Shown here: positions 52,098 to 61,241 of the stretch, piece by piece | Layout of the letters: every line of letters begins with the position of its first letter | How positions within the stretch are numbered: the first letter of the stretch is position 1 | Program-made: the position numbers and the translations under genes | The notes under the pieces: model-generated | What the model was told of the DNA's origin: nothing | What the model saw: only the letters and a program-made list of their open reading frames with translations | Databases searched by the model: none | Assembly: GCA_903837495.1 (NCBI GenBank) | Contig: CAILUT010000046.1 | Span: 1 to 62,294, forward strand | Length of the DNA: 62,294 nucleotides | From: an uncultured Flavobacteriales bacterium | GTDB taxonomy: Bacteria > Bacteroidota > Bacteroidia > CAIKAF01 | Direction of reading: 5' to 3'

Positions 52098-53275
52098 GTC
52101 CTGCAGATTTTTTAAGCCTTGCCCGAACCTTGCTCCCCAAAGTAAAGGCCCTGCGCGAAGCGATGCATGCCGAACCGGAATTGTCGTTTCAAGAAGAAAA
52201 AACCCATGCCAAGGTATTGGCATTTTTGCCTGAAGACTGGCAAATACAAACAACAGACAGGCACTTCGGAATTGTGGCCCGAAAAAGCATGAAAACCCCC
52301 GGCAACCGAGTCGGCATTCGAGCCGAACTGGACGCCCTTCCTATGGACGAAAAAACCGGAGCCCCCTACGCCTCAAAAATTCCCGGCCGCATGCATGCCT
52401 GTGGGCACGATGTGCACACCGCTTGCCTGATTGGCGCGCTGCACATCATAAGCAACCAAGCTGAAAACTGGGCCGGCGAAGTTGTGGCGGTTTTTCAACC
52501 CGCGGAAGAGCAGCTGCCCGGCGGAGGAAAAATGATGCTGGAACAAGGGCTTTTTGCGGAAGACAAGCCCGATGTATTGCTGGGCATGCACGTTTTTCCT
52601 GAAATGCAGGTGGGATCCTTGGGATTCCGCCCAGGGCCGTACATGGCGTCCACCGATGAACTTTGGATTCACATTCAAGGACGGGGCGGACATGCCGCCC
52701 TGATGCGGCAATCGGAAAACGCCCTTGCCGCAGCTGCCGCTTTGGTCAGCCAAATCTATGCCTTGGGCACGGAACTAAGCCAGCCCAACGAACCCGTAGT
52801 GGCCTCGATTGGCTGGATTCAAGGACTGGGCAGCACCAACGTCATTCCCGATTCTACCCAGCTCCGCGGCACCCTGCGCTGCCTAACACCCGAACGGCGC
52901 AGCAAAGCCCACGAACAACTGCAAGCCTTGGCAAACCGGCTGGATTCCCAGTTTGGAACCAAAACCACCCTTGACATCCGTGCCGGATATCCGCCCTTGG
53001 TAAATTCCGAGGATTGGACGCTTTGGGCAAAAGCAAAAGCGGCAGAACTGCTGGGCGCGGAACACAGCCGCGATCTACCCATTCGAATGACCGCCGATGA
53101 TTTTGCTTGGTATGCGCCCGTAGCCCCTTTGGTGTATTTTCGCCTGGGAACGGCCTCGGCTTCTGGAGCCAATGCCTATTCTGTGCACGATGCCCGTTTT
53201 GATATCGACGAGGATGCCCTGGTTATTGGAACCGCCACCTTGGCTTGGCTTGCCTATTCGGCAGGACGCAGGTAA
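52094..53275 (+). CDS. M20 family amidohydrolase (N-acyl amino acid hydrolase type)
   Basis: The 393-residue metallo-hydrolase starts MSPADFLSLARTLLPK. It has MHAEPELSFQE near the N-terminus and the di-metal ligands in MHACGHDVHTACLIGAL, FQPAEEQLPGGGKMML and GMHVFPEMQVG. The dimerisation lid has IQGRGGHAALM, and the C-terminus carries SVHDARFDIDEDAL. It cleaves N-acyl amino acids or peptidyl amides such as hippurate; exact substrate unknown. No signal peptide is seen, so it is cytosolic. The start forms an ATGA overlap with the TauE gene, which rules out the upstream frame start at 52031. Confidence 0.92.
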   Translation: MSPADFLSLARTLLPKVKALREAMHAEPELSFQEEKTHAKVLAFLPEDWQIQTTDRHFGIVARKSMKTPGNRVGIRAELDALPMDEKTGAPYASKIPGRMHACGHDVHTACLIGALHIISNQAENWAGEVVAVFQPAEEQLPGGGKMMLEQGLFAEDKPDVLLGMHVFPEMQVGSLGFRPGPYMASTDELWIHIQGRGGHAALMRQSENALAAAAALVSQIYALGTELSQPNEPVVASIGWIQGLGSTNVIPDSTQLRGTLRCLTPERRSKAHEQLQALANRLDSQFGTKTTLDIRAGYPPLVNSEDWTLWAKAKAAELLGAEHSRDLPIRMTADDFAWYAPVAPLVYFRLGTASASGANAYSVHDARFDIDEDALVIGTATLAWLAYSAGRR

Positions 53276-53350
53276 AATCCGTTTAACTTCAAAGCATTTA
53301 CCTATCCGCTTTTTCCCAAATCAATTGAACTAAGCCAAGAAAATGTGGCC

Positions 53351-54058
53351 TCAACCCAGGTTGTGAAACACCCCCGTCACATCCTCGTCTTCCTCAAAAC
53401 GCTCAATCAATTTCCCTATCTCTTCCTGCTGCTCTGCATTCAACTCCGTTAAGGTTACCGGTATGCGCTCGGTCGAAGCATTCAGCACCGCAATCCCTTT
53501 CGCCTCAAGCCCTTGCTGCATGGCCCCAAAATCCTCAAATGCCGTATATACATATATCATGTCCTCGTCCAACACCACATCTTCCGCCCCACAATCAATC
53601 AATTCCAGCTCCAAATCCTCCGGATTGATCCCTTCGGCCGACAACTTAAACACGCCTTTTCGCTGGAACAGAAAATCCAAACTGCCGCTGGTGCCTAAGT
53701 TTCCACCGGCCCGATTAAAATACAAACGCACGTTTGCCACCGTCCGAGTCGGATTGTCGGTGGCCGTTTCAACCACAATGGCTATGCCATGTGGCCCATA
53801 CCCTTCATAAACAACTTCTTGAAAGTCAGCATCTTGCTTGCTCGATGCGCGGTGAATGGCGGCTTCAATCCGATCCTTAGGCATGTTGTCGCCTTTGGCA
53901 TTCTGCACCACCGTACGCAGCCGTGTATTGCTGCTCAAATCAACTCCCCCGGCCTTTACCGCCATCGAAATTTCCTTCCCATACTTGGTGAACATCTTGG
54001 AAATCTTTGCGTTGCGTCCAAAAATCTTGTGTTTGCGTTTTTCAAAACTGCGGCCCAT
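53351..54058 (-). CDS. YebC/PmpR family regulator or translation factor
   Basis: The 235-residue protein starts MGRSFEKRKHKIFGRNAKISK, followed by KYGKEISMAVKAGG. The conserved middle has NMPKDRIEAAIHRAS and VVYEGYGPHGIAIVVE. The C-terminal domain begins GNLGTSGSLDFLF. YebC proteins act as transcriptional regulators and, in recent work, as ribosome-associated factors for proline-rich stretches. The family N-terminus fixes the start at 54058; the open frame continuing to 54334 runs through hairpin copy 6 and is not coding. The copy lies 40 bp upstream in the same orientation. Confidence 0.93.
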   Translation of the reverse strand: MGRSFEKRKHKIFGRNAKISKMFTKYGKEISMAVKAGGVDLSSNTRLRTVVQNAKGDNMPKDRIEAAIHRASSKQDADFQEVVYEGYGPHGIAIVVETATDNPTRTVANVRLYFNRAGGNLGTSGSLDFLFQRKGVFKLSAEGINPEDLELELIDCGAEDVVLDEDMIYVYTAFEDFGAMQQGLEAKGIAVLNASTERIPVTLTELNAEQQEEIGKLIERFEEDEDVTGVFHNLG

Positions 54059-54097
54059 GGTGTCGGTATTTTCTGCCTCAAAAATAGGGTTTTTTTT

Positions 54098-54241
54098 GGG
54101 GCGGCTATTCGGGCTGTCGCCTGTACCTCTCCTTCCCAGCCCAGCCGGCCCTATGCGCTTGCTGTGGCTCCCCCTGGTCGCCCCAGCAAACGCAGGTCCG
54201 GCGGGCCGGGTGCGGGTCGGTGCCGGCTCCATCCCGGCCGC
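54098..54241 (-). repeat. Long-hairpin element, copy 6
   Basis: On the minus strand it runs from GCGGCCGGGATGG to AGCCGCCC. The outer GCGGC/GCCGC helix is kept. The innermost stem GCGTTTGCTG / CAGCAAGCGC is perfectly paired with one G-T wobble but has a wholly different sequence from the other copies. The apex is GGGCGACCAGGGGGAGCC. It lies between divergent yebC and ffh, 40 bp upstream of yebC in the same orientation. Confidence 0.75.
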
Positions 54242-54339
54242 AGGCCAACTCTTTCCTACAAGCAAATCCCAGCCCATTTTATGCCGAAAAACCGCTTGAA
54301 TTGACTCCATAAACCCTCCCAACCTTGGCATCATTTTGG

Positions 54340-54347
54340 TATCTTTG
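54340..54347 (+). promoter_or_regulatory. -7 box of the ffh promoter
   Basis: TATCTTTG matches TAnnTTTG exactly and lies 18 bp before the ffh ATG. The nearest upstream TTG (54325-54327) is too close to serve as a normal -33 element. Confidence 0.5.
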
Positions 54348-54365
54348 CCTTAAAGCCCAAATTAC

Positions 54366-55703
54366 ATGTTTGAAAATTTATCGGAAAGGTTAGAGTCGGC
54401 CATAAAATCCATCAAAGGCCAGGGTAAAATTACAGAAATCAACATCGCCGAATCCCTTAAAGAGGTTCGCCGTGCCTTGCTAGACGCCGACGTAAACTAT
54501 AAGGTCGCCAAGGATTTTACCGATAAGGTTAAAGAAAAAGCCCTAGGCCGCCAAGTCCTTACCGCCGTTTCGCCCGGACAACTGATGGTGAAAATTGTGC
54601 ACGAAGAACTGGTAGAACTTATGGGCGGCCAACAAGCCGACATCAAACTCAAAAGCTCCCCCGCCGTAATTCTCATGGCCGGCCTTCAAGGTTCCGGAAA
54701 AACCACCTTTACCGCCAAACTAGGCCAATACATTAAAAACAAAAAAGGCCACAAGGTCATGCTCGTGGCCGCCGACGTGTACCGCCCCGCCGCCGTGGAC
54801 CAGCTCCACGTGTTGGGCGAACAAATCGGCATTCCCGTTTTCAGCGACAAATCCAGCACCGACCCCGTCGATATTGCCCGCCGGGCCGTTCGAGAAGCCC
54901 GCGAAAAAGGATTTTCGGCCGTCTTGGTCGATACCGCAGGCCGACTCGCCGTTGACCAAGCCATGATGCAAGAAATTGCCGCCCTAAAATCCGCCCTTTC
55001 TCCCGACGAAATTCTGTTCGTGGTCGATGCCATGACCGGGCAAGACGCCGTTAATACCGCCAAAGCTTTTAACGACCGATTGGATTTCGACGGCGTGGTA
55101 CTCACCAAACTCGACGGAGATACCCGCGGTGGAGCCGCCCTGACCATCCGCTCCGTAGTCAACAAACCCATTAAATTCGTAGGCACCGGCGAAAAACTCG
55201 ACGCCCTCGATGCCTTCTACCCCGAACGCATGGCCGATCGAATCCTGGGCATGGGCGACATCGTTTCGCTCGTGGAACGCGCCCAAGAACAATTCGACGA
55301 AAAACAAGCCGAAAAACTCCGACAAAAAATCCAGAAAAATCAATTCGATTTCAACGATTTCCTCGCTCAAATTCAGCAAATCAAAAAAATGGGCAACCTG
55401 AAAGATTTGATGGGCATGATTCCCGGAGTCGGAAAAATGATGAAAGACATCGACATCGACGACGATGCCTTTAAAGGCGTTGAAGCCATTATTCATTCTA
55501 TGACTCCCCAAGAACGCGCCGAACCCGCCCTGCTAAACGGCCGCCGAAAAGAACGCGTCGCCAAAGGCAGCGGAACTTCCATTCAAGACGTCAACAAACT
55601 CATGAAGCAGTTTGATGATATGCGCAAAATGATGAAACTCATGGGCAACAAACAAAACATGGAGAAACTCATGCAAAACATGCCGAAAATGGGTCCCCGA
55701 TGA
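54366..55703 (+). CDS. ffh: Signal recognition particle GTPase Ffh
   Basis: The 445-residue protein has the N domain ([33 protein letters not shown]). The GTPase domain has P-loop [14 protein letters not shown] near residue 107, [22 protein letters not shown] and GTGEKLDAL. The Met-rich M domain begins after about residue 300 ([21 protein letters not shown] ... [14 protein letters not shown]). It binds signal peptides at the ribosome with 4.5S RNA and delivers them to FtsY. It is the first gene of a rightward operon with folD and the PorE-like gene. Confidence 0.97.
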   Translation: MFENLSERLESAIKSIKGQGKITEINIAESLKEVRRALLDADVNYKVAKDFTDKVKEKALGRQVLTAVSPGQLMVKIVHEELVELMGGQQADIKLKSSPAVILMAGLQGSGKTTFTAKLGQYIKNKKGHKVMLVAADVYRPAAVDQLHVLGEQIGIPVFSDKSSTDPVDIARRAVREAREKGFSAVLVDTAGRLAVDQAMMQEIAALKSALSPDEILFVVDAMTGQDAVNTAKAFNDRLDFDGVVLTKLDGDTRGGAALTIRSVVNKPIKFVGTGEKLDALDAFYPERMADRILGMGDIVSLVERAQEQFDEKQAEKLRQKIQKNQFDFNDFLAQIQQIKKMGNLKDLMGMIPGVGKMMKDIDIDDDAFKGVEAIIHSMTPQERAEPALLNGRRKERVAKGSGTSIQDVNKLMKQFDDMRKMMKLMGNKQNMEKLMQNMPKMGPR

Positions 55704-56566
55704 GCCATTCTCCCCTGATTCTAGACGGAAACAAGCTGGCGGCCGAAATTCGCTCTGAACTGCGCGAAAAAGTTAAGCAAACCGGAAAAAGCCCTTGCCT
55801 GGCCGCCATTCTTGTCGGCAACGACGGCGGCAGCGAAAGCTATGTGGCCCACAAAATGAACGATTGCGCCGAGGTGGGTTTCCAATCCCGCCTAATTCGC
55901 TTCCCCGATTCCGTAAGCAGCCAGGAATTGCTGCAGGCCATCAACAACCTAAACACCGACCCCAATGTCGATGGATTTATTGTTCAACTTCCGCTGCCCC
56001 CCAGCATCTCAAACCAATCCGTAATTCAAGCCATCGCTCCCCAAAAAGACGTCGATGGCTTTCATCCCGAAAACATCGGCAAATTAAGCCTGGGACTCCC
56101 TGGCTTTGTGGCCGCTACACCCTGGGGAATTATGGAATTGCTGCGGCGGTACCAAATACCATTGAGCGGGAAACACGCCGTGGTGGTAGGCCGAAGCAAC
56201 ATTGTAGGAAGCCCCCTTTCGGTGTTGATGTCGCGCCCCGGAGCCGATGCCACCGTTACCCTTACCCACTCTAAAACCCGAAACCTGAAAGAACTCTGCC
56301 AACAAGCCGACATCGTTGTGGCGGCCTTAGGAATACCCGGATTTTTAACCGCCGATATGGTTTCGGAAGGAGCAGTGGTTATTGACGTTGGCACCACCAG
56401 AGTCCCCGACCCAAGCCACCCCAGAGGCTGGCGGCTTAAAGGCGATGTGGATTTTGAATCGGTAGCACCCAAGTGCTCGGCCATTACCCCAGTTCCCGGC
56501 GGAGTCGGCCCAATGACCCGCATCGGTTTGCTTATGAACACCTGGCGCGCTTTTGAAACAAAATGA
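55700..56566 (+). CDS. folD: Bifunctional methylenetetrahydrofolate dehydrogenase/cyclohydrolase FolD
   Basis: The 288-residue protein has [15 protein letters not shown] with the catalytic Lys, then [27 protein letters not shown], the NADP site [16 protein letters not shown], and the C-terminal [18 protein letters not shown]. It interconverts 5,10-methylene-, methenyl- and 10-formyl-tetrahydrofolate, supplying formyl groups for purines and fMet-tRNA (compare fmt and purS in this window). It overlaps ffh and the next gene by 4 bp each. Confidence 0.97.
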   Translation: MSHSPLILDGNKLAAEIRSELREKVKQTGKSPCLAAILVGNDGGSESYVAHKMNDCAEVGFQSRLIRFPDSVSSQELLQAINNLNTDPNVDGFIVQLPLPPSISNQSVIQAIAPQKDVDGFHPENIGKLSLGLPGFVAATPWGIMELLRRYQIPLSGKHAVVVGRSNIVGSPLSVLMSRPGADATVTLTHSKTRNLKELCQQADIVVAALGIPGFLTADMVSEGAVVIDVGTTRVPDPSHPRGWRLKGDVDFESVAPKCSAITPVPGGVGPMTRIGLLMNTWRAFETK

Positions 56567-58164
56567 ATCCCATGAAACGTTTTTCCTTTTTCTTCCTTCT
56601 ATTTAGCCTTGGCCTTCAAGCCCAAACCCGTTGGCAACCCAGCCAACTCATTAAATGGTCTTCCGCCAACGAAAACTACCGAAATACGTACTTCAAAGCA
56701 GCCTACGACGGCTACATCGACCTGCTTTCGGAAATCAAAGACAAGCCCGAAATTTACCTGGCCGCCGGAAAATCAGCCTACCAAATCCGTTTGTTCTCTG
56801 AAGCCTCTTTCCTGTTTTCACGAGCCCGGCAGGTAAGCACCAAACCCCTGCCCGAACTAGACCTGTGGGAAGGTAAAACCTGGTTCGGAGAAGGCCAATT
56901 GGACTCCGCCATTGCCTTGCTAAATCGAGCCCAACCTCAACTGAAAGGCGAAGACCAAGACGACGCCAAACTGTGGTTGTCGTACGCCAAAAATGCCCGC
57001 CGCGAAAAAGCCAAACCCCAAGCCGTTGGCATTCGCCCCATTGATGTTCTAAATACCGACGGGGTAGAAAGCTCTGTGTTTCTAAGCCTTGACGAAAATA
57101 CCCTGTTTTTTACCAGCGCCCGCCAAGAAAATACGGGAAAAGACATGGACGAGGAAAACGGGATTTATTTTCAAGACATTTGGACAAGCCGGCGCGATAG
57201 CCTTTCTAAAACATGGACAGAACCCCAGCCCCTGCTCGGAAATGTGAACACCCCCCAACACGATGCCTGCTTAGGCCTTTCCCCTCAAGGCGATATGCTC
57301 TTTGTCTATAAAAGCGAAAAAGGAGGCGATATTTTTTACTCCCGCTGCGACAAAAAAGGCAATTGGAGAGAACCAAAACCCATGGGCGGCGACATCAATA
57401 CCAGCTATTTTGAATCCTCCGCCTGCCTTTCGGCCGACGCTAAAACCATGTACCTGATCAGCGAACGTGAAAAACGTGGCGCCAAAGGCAACGGAGACAT
57501 TTGGATGCTGAAAAAAGAAAAACGCACCGAATACGGCAGCGCCACAAATCTGGGAACCCCAGTAAATACTTTGTACGACGAAAATTCCGTCTCGATTCAC
57601 CCCGACGGAAAAACCCTGTTCTTTAGCTCAAACCGCCCCGAAAGCATGGGCGGATACGACATCTTTGTTACCCGCCGCGAAGGAAACTCCTGGCTGCCTC
57701 CTCAAAACTTAGGATATCCCATCAACACCGAAGGCGACGAGGTGTACTTTAGCCTATCGGTGGACGGAAATACCGGCTGGGTAAGCAGCCGCCGAAAAGA
57801 AAGCCTGGGCGAAAGCTACGACATTTACGAAATCGACCTGAGCAACTACGTGCTGCCCTTAGACAGGAACAGCGCAGCCAAAAGGCCTACCGTTTGCCTG
57901 CTGCAAGGCAAAATCCTCGACAAATCAAACGCCATGGCCATTGAAACCGAACTGCGCCTAACCGATGCCAATGGCAAATTGATTCAAACCATTGAAACCG
58001 CTGAAAACGGAGAATTTCGCGTCAGCATTCCCGGCGACCAGTCCTTTACCTTGCAAGCCGCCCCCAAAGGATACCGACCTCAATCCGAACCCGTTCTCAT
58101 TAAATCGGTAGCGGGCAAAACCCAGTCCCTAACCAAGGTGTTTTTAATGGCCCCACAACCCTAA
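56563..58164 (+). CDS. PorE-like TPR/PD40/CRD protein without OmpA domain
   Basis: The 533-residue exported protein has a signal peptide ([18 protein letters not shown] from the second Met) and a short TPR-like helical part (about 25-150). A PD40/TolB-like propeller follows (about 165-440) with repeats such as [54 protein letters not shown]. The carboxypeptidase-regulatory-like domain spans about 455-533 ([21 protein letters not shown]). This order matches the T9SS component PorE, except that the final peptidoglycan-binding OmpA domain is missing. Its role may therefore differ, for example as cargo adaptor or surface propeller. Confidence 0.85.
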   Translation: MNPMKRFSFFFLLFSLGLQAQTRWQPSQLIKWSSANENYRNTYFKAAYDGYIDLLSEIKDKPEIYLAAGKSAYQIRLFSEASFLFSRARQVSTKPLPELDLWEGKTWFGEGQLDSAIALLNRAQPQLKGEDQDDAKLWLSYAKNARREKAKPQAVGIRPIDVLNTDGVESSVFLSLDENTLFFTSARQENTGKDMDEENGIYFQDIWTSRRDSLSKTWTEPQPLLGNVNTPQHDACLGLSPQGDMLFVYKSEKGGDIFYSRCDKKGNWREPKPMGGDINTSYFESSACLSADAKTMYLISEREKRGAKGNGDIWMLKKEKRTEYGSATNLGTPVNTLYDENSVSIHPDGKTLFFSSNRPESMGGYDIFVTRREGNSWLPPQNLGYPINTEGDEVYFSLSVDGNTGWVSSRRKESLGESYDIYEIDLSNYVLPLDRNSAAKRPTVCLLQGKILDKSNAMAIETELRLTDANGKLIQTIETAENGEFRVSIPGDQSFTLQAAPKGYRPQSEPVLIKSVAGKTQSLTKVFLMAPQP

Positions 58165-58167
58165 ACC

Positions 58168-59061
58168 GTGCAACTGTTGCAACACCGAACTTTGGGCGAG
58201 CACAGCCAACCGGTGTACGCCCTTTGCCGTGGAGTGGGCCCATATTTGTTTTTTACCGGTGGCGGAGACCGAATTGCAGCGGCTTGGACCACAGAGGCAG
58301 AGCCAAAAGCCTTCGCCTACACCACCTCGAGCATTTACAGCCTGTTTGCCGACCCAAAATCCATGCTGCTGTGGATTGGACAAATGAACGGAGAAGTGCT
58401 TTGCCTGCGCATCAGCGACGGACAAATGCTGCACCGTTACGAACCTGGACGCGGCAGCATCTTTGACCTAAAAGCCCTAGACGAACACCGAATTGGTGCT
58501 TTGAGCCGCGACGGCTTTTTTGCCCAATTCGACCGACAAACCGGCACTTGGTTGCAGGGAATCGCCTTGCCCGTTCAATCCGCTCGAAGCTGGCTGCCCT
58601 TTTCGGACAAGGAAATTCTACTGGCCGGAGACCCCGCTGGCTTGCTTCACTGCCGATTCGATGTGGAAGAAGCCCTGGCCGAACGGCATTCCATCAGCGA
58701 ATGGCCCCTATTCTCTATGGCCCGCCACCCCGATGGCGGCTGGGTGTTTGGAGGAAAAGACGCCTGCATATACCGGTGCAACCAGCGCATGCACGAAATA
58801 CAGCCCCGAATTGAAGCCCACAATTACGCCATTTATGGGCTTGCCTTTTCGCCCAATGCGGCCTTCCTGGCCAGCTGCAGCCGCGACAAAACCCTGAAAA
58901 TTTGGTCGGCTGATGATCTGTCTTTCCAACTTAGGCTAGGGAAACCTACCCTGAAATCCGCGCATGCGCATTCCGTAAATGCCTTGTTGTGGATAACCGA
59001 CCAAGAACTCATTAGCGTCAGCGACGACCGAACCGTGCGGAGTTGGGAAATCGAAATTTAG
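58168..59061 (+). CDS. WD40-repeat protein
   Basis: The 297-residue protein begins with GTG at 58168 (MQLLQHRTLGEHSQPVYALCR), three bases after the PorE-like stop. It consists of about six to seven WD40-like blades. The last ones are clearest: NYAIYGLAFSPNAAFLASCSRDKTLKIWSADD and HAHSVNALLWITDQELISVSDDRTVRSWEIE. No signal peptide is seen, so it is a cytosolic interaction platform. The partner is unknown. Its stop overlaps the convergent fur-family gene by 4 bp. Confidence 0.88.
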   Translation: MQLLQHRTLGEHSQPVYALCRGVGPYLFFTGGGDRIAAAWTTEAEPKAFAYTTSSIYSLFADPKSMLLWIGQMNGEVLCLRISDGQMLHRYEPGRGSIFDLKALDEHRIGALSRDGFFAQFDRQTGTWLQGIALPVQSARSWLPFSDKEILLAGDPAGLLHCRFDVEEALAERHSISEWPLFSMARHPDGGWVFGGKDACIYRCNQRMHEIQPRIEAHNYAIYGLAFSPNAAFLASCSRDKTLKIWSADDLSFQLRLGKPTLKSAHAHSVNALLWITDQELISVSDDRTVRSWEIEI

Positions 59062-59480
59062 GCTGTGGCGCAACGCTGGCAAGTGCCACTAAACACCAAT
59101 TGCACCTCGTTTGTTTGATACCCTTCGGGCAGTTCAATGCGCGGCAATTCAATTTCTTGAAGGCAAGTTAAATGCCCACAGTCCTTGCACGAAAAATGCG
59201 CATGGGTATGAAAATGCGCGTGGTGAAGGCCACAGGCCGTTTCGCAGAGGGCAAAGCGAATAACCCCGTCCAATCCAACCACCTTGTGCACCAAACCAGC
59301 GTCCTCGAACGATTTTAGGGTACGGTACAGCGTGGCCCGATCGCCCACGGCCGACAAATCGCGTTCCAAATCGGTTAATGCCAAGGCCCGTTCGTGGGTT
59401 TTAAGGTACTCGAAAATGCGTTCCCGAGCGGGGGTAGAGCGCAAACCGCCCATGGGCTTTTGGGTTTCTGCCTTGCCCAT
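59058..59480 (-). CDS. Fur-family metalloregulator
   Basis: The 140-residue protein has the winged helix of the family (TPARERIFEYLKTHERALALTDLER, then GDRATLYRTLKSFEDAGLVHKV). The metal-binding dimerisation domain follows with an unusual His-rich stretch CGLHHAHFHTHAHFSCKDCGH and two structural CxxC pairs (CKDC, CQRC). It probably senses iron or zinc and represses uptake genes. It is encoded directly after FTR1 with a one-base overlap, so it likely controls its own operon. Whether it is Fur or Zur cannot be decided. Confidence 0.9.
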   Translation of the reverse strand: MGKAETQKPMGGLRSTPARERIFEYLKTHERALALTDLERDLSAVGDRATLYRTLKSFEDAGLVHKVVGLDGVIRFALCETACGLHHAHFHTHAHFSCKDCGHLTCLQEIELPRIELPEGYQTNEVQLVFSGTCQRCATA

Positions 59481-60355
59481 TATGCCGATTTTTTAGGACG
59501 CAGCCGGTACCACAAAAAGCCGCCCGTCAACAAATACCCCAGCCAAAGCAACAGTTCCAACAAATCCGGGTCGCCGTTGTAGCCAAACAGGGCTTTCAAC
59601 AAGCCGCCTACCGTTCCTTTGTCGTGAAGGGCATGCTTGCTTCCGTCGGGCAAATCGGCGGGATTGATGTTCCATACTTTTTCTTGAATGGCTGGAAGCC
59701 AGCCCGCCTCAATCAGCTCATGGGTTCCATAGGCCACCATGCCCGCGGCCATGAACAACAAAATACCGGTGGTAACATTAAAAAACAAAGCGAAATTCAA
59801 CCGAATAAGGCCATTAAAAAGCGCAAAACTCAGGGCAGCGGCAAAAGCCAACCCCAACAAACCTCCGCCCAAACCGGCCCACCAGTTTCCGCCTTCTTCC
59901 ACCGGCCCCATAAACAGCAGCACCGTTTCTAAGCCTTCGCGAAGCACACTAAAAAACATAAGCAATCCCAAGCCCCAGCGGTTGTTTTGATCGGCTAAGG
60001 TAGCTGCTTGGCTTTTTAATTCCGCGGTGTTTCCTTGAAACCGAATCATCCATAAAATCATGCCTCCCAACAACAGAGCCGTAACATACATGGCAAGGCC
60101 TTCAAACACCTTTTCGGCGGCACCTTCCATGGAAATTTTTAAGGCCCCCAACAGCAAGCCAATCAGCAAGCTTGCTGCCACGGCCAGCAATCCGCCCCAA
60201 TACAAAGCCGGCGCCTGACTGCCTCGTCCCGATTTCTTTAAAAAACCAAGCAGAATAAATAAAATGAGCAGGGCCTCAAAGCCCTCGCGAAACAGAATAA
60301 TAAAGCCTTTTGAAAAGGAGCCGGCCGAGGCCAAAAAGATGGATTGAAGCATCAT
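59480..60355 (-). CDS. FTR1 family iron permease
   Basis: The 291-residue membrane protein has about seven spans and the two ferric-iron REGxE motifs: FREGFEALLILFILLG near residue 23 and VLREGLETVLLFMGPVEEG in the middle. FTR1/EfeU permeases import ferric iron made by a coupled oxidase. Here the upstream gene encodes a CxxCH protein that may provide the redox step, and the downstream gene encodes a Fur-family regulator. Start and stop overlap both neighbours by 4 and 1 bp, so the three form one operon. Confidence 0.94.
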   Translation of the reverse strand: MMLQSIFLASAGSFSKGFIILFREGFEALLILFILLGFLKKSGRGSQAPALYWGGLLAVAASLLIGLLLGALKISMEGAAEKVFEGLAMYVTALLLGGMILWMIRFQGNTAELKSQAATLADQNNRWGLGLLMFFSVLREGLETVLLFMGPVEEGGNWWAGLGGGLLGLAFAAALSFALFNGLIRLNFALFFNVTTGILLFMAAGMVAYGTHELIEAGWLPAIQEKVWNINPADLPDGSKHALHDKGTVGGLLKALFGYNGDPDLLELLLWLGYLLTGGFLWYRLRPKKSA

Positions 60356-60855
60356 GGGTTAAAATCTTGGTTGTCCATTACGGGGGTGGTAGGAAGCACC
60401 ATTCGAAGGTAGGGATGCCCAGAGGAAAGATGGCAACCGTTGCAGTTTTGGATAAAATCGCTGTAAGCCAATTTGAATCCTGCCGGGTCTGTTTTTTCGA
60501 AGGTTTCCTCAAGTTTTTCAAGGGGAGCAAGGCCCCAGGCGCGGACCAGGTCATCGAGGCGCTGCCCGTTTTCTTCAATGGGGTGTTCGGCCAGTTCTTC
60601 CATGCTTTCTTCCAGTTCGTGCAGGTAAAAACCGGCCAAGGGTTTATTGCCCGCCATACCGGCGAAGTAAAGCTTGTTCACGTTCCATTGGAATCGCTGC
60701 ATCAAAACGGCCACCTCCAATTCTTCGGATTCCATTTCCGTTGAATCGGCTGCGGTAACGCCGGCTGAAACGGGAGCGGAGCTTCTAAAAAAAGCAAACA
60801 TCGAAAGGCCCAGGGCTAGGCAGGCTAGAATCAGGGCAAGGTTGTTTTTATTCAT
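60352..60855 (-). CDS. Exported helical protein with C-terminal CxxCH heme motif
   Basis: The 167-residue protein has an N-terminal membrane anchor or signal (NLALILACLALGLSMFAFF). A helical body rich in Glu and Met/His follows (LMQRFQWNVNKLYFAGMAG, FYLHELEESMEELAEH), then NCNGCHLSSGHPYLRMVLP at the end. CNGCH is a c-type heme attachment site, and the layout resembles cytochrome c-prime-like four-helix bundles. Because it is the first gene of the FTR1 operon, I infer a role in oxidising or presenting iron to the permease. No close family name came to mind. Confidence 0.8.
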   Translation of the reverse strand: MNKNNLALILACLALGLSMFAFFRSSAPVSAGVTAADSTEMESEELEVAVLMQRFQWNVNKLYFAGMAGNKPLAGFYLHELEESMEELAEHPIEENGQRLDDLVRAWGLAPLEKLEETFEKTDPAGFKLAYSDFIQNCNGCHLSSGHPYLRMVLPTTPVMDNQDFNP

Positions 60856-61215
60856 GCTGTGCGTCCAAAAACCAAATCAAAGATAGGCCAAAATGAGCAA
60901 ATCGAAGGAAGGGGGGCTAAGACGTTAAACGTTCAGGTAAAAAAGAAATTGAATGCATCAAAGCATTTATCCTATCGGACTTCGGAGATTTAAAATGAGT
61001 TGACAGGACGTTTAGGGATTCTTATGGCAATCTAAAGAAAATGCGCGTGTTTGCTACGTTTTGGGTGGTCCACCGTAAAATAAGTTCGGCGCTGACAAAC
61101 ATTAATTATTCGTAAGAGTGATTCTAGGGATTTGCAAATGTGAGCAACGATAAATCAAGGCTATATTAAAGATTTTGGAAGCAAAGAATTGTTTTGCGGT
61201 ATAAAGGGCGTATTT

Positions 61216-61239
61216 TTACCGCATATTTTGCGGCGGTAA
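61216..61239. promoter_or_regulatory. Inverted repeat directly before the Fic gene
   Basis: TTACCGC (61216-61222) and GCGGTAA (61233-61239) form a 7-bp inverted repeat spaced by 10 bp, ending 2 bp before the ATG at 61242. A further TTGCGGTAT lies at about 61194. This suits an operator for autoregulation. The rest of 60856-61215 is AT-rich and shows no gene. Confidence 0.45.
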
Positions 61240-61241
61240 TT

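Noticed and set aside
54059-54334. N-terminal extension of YebC
   Set aside because: The frame runs through hairpin copy 6 and the family N-terminus begins at 54058.
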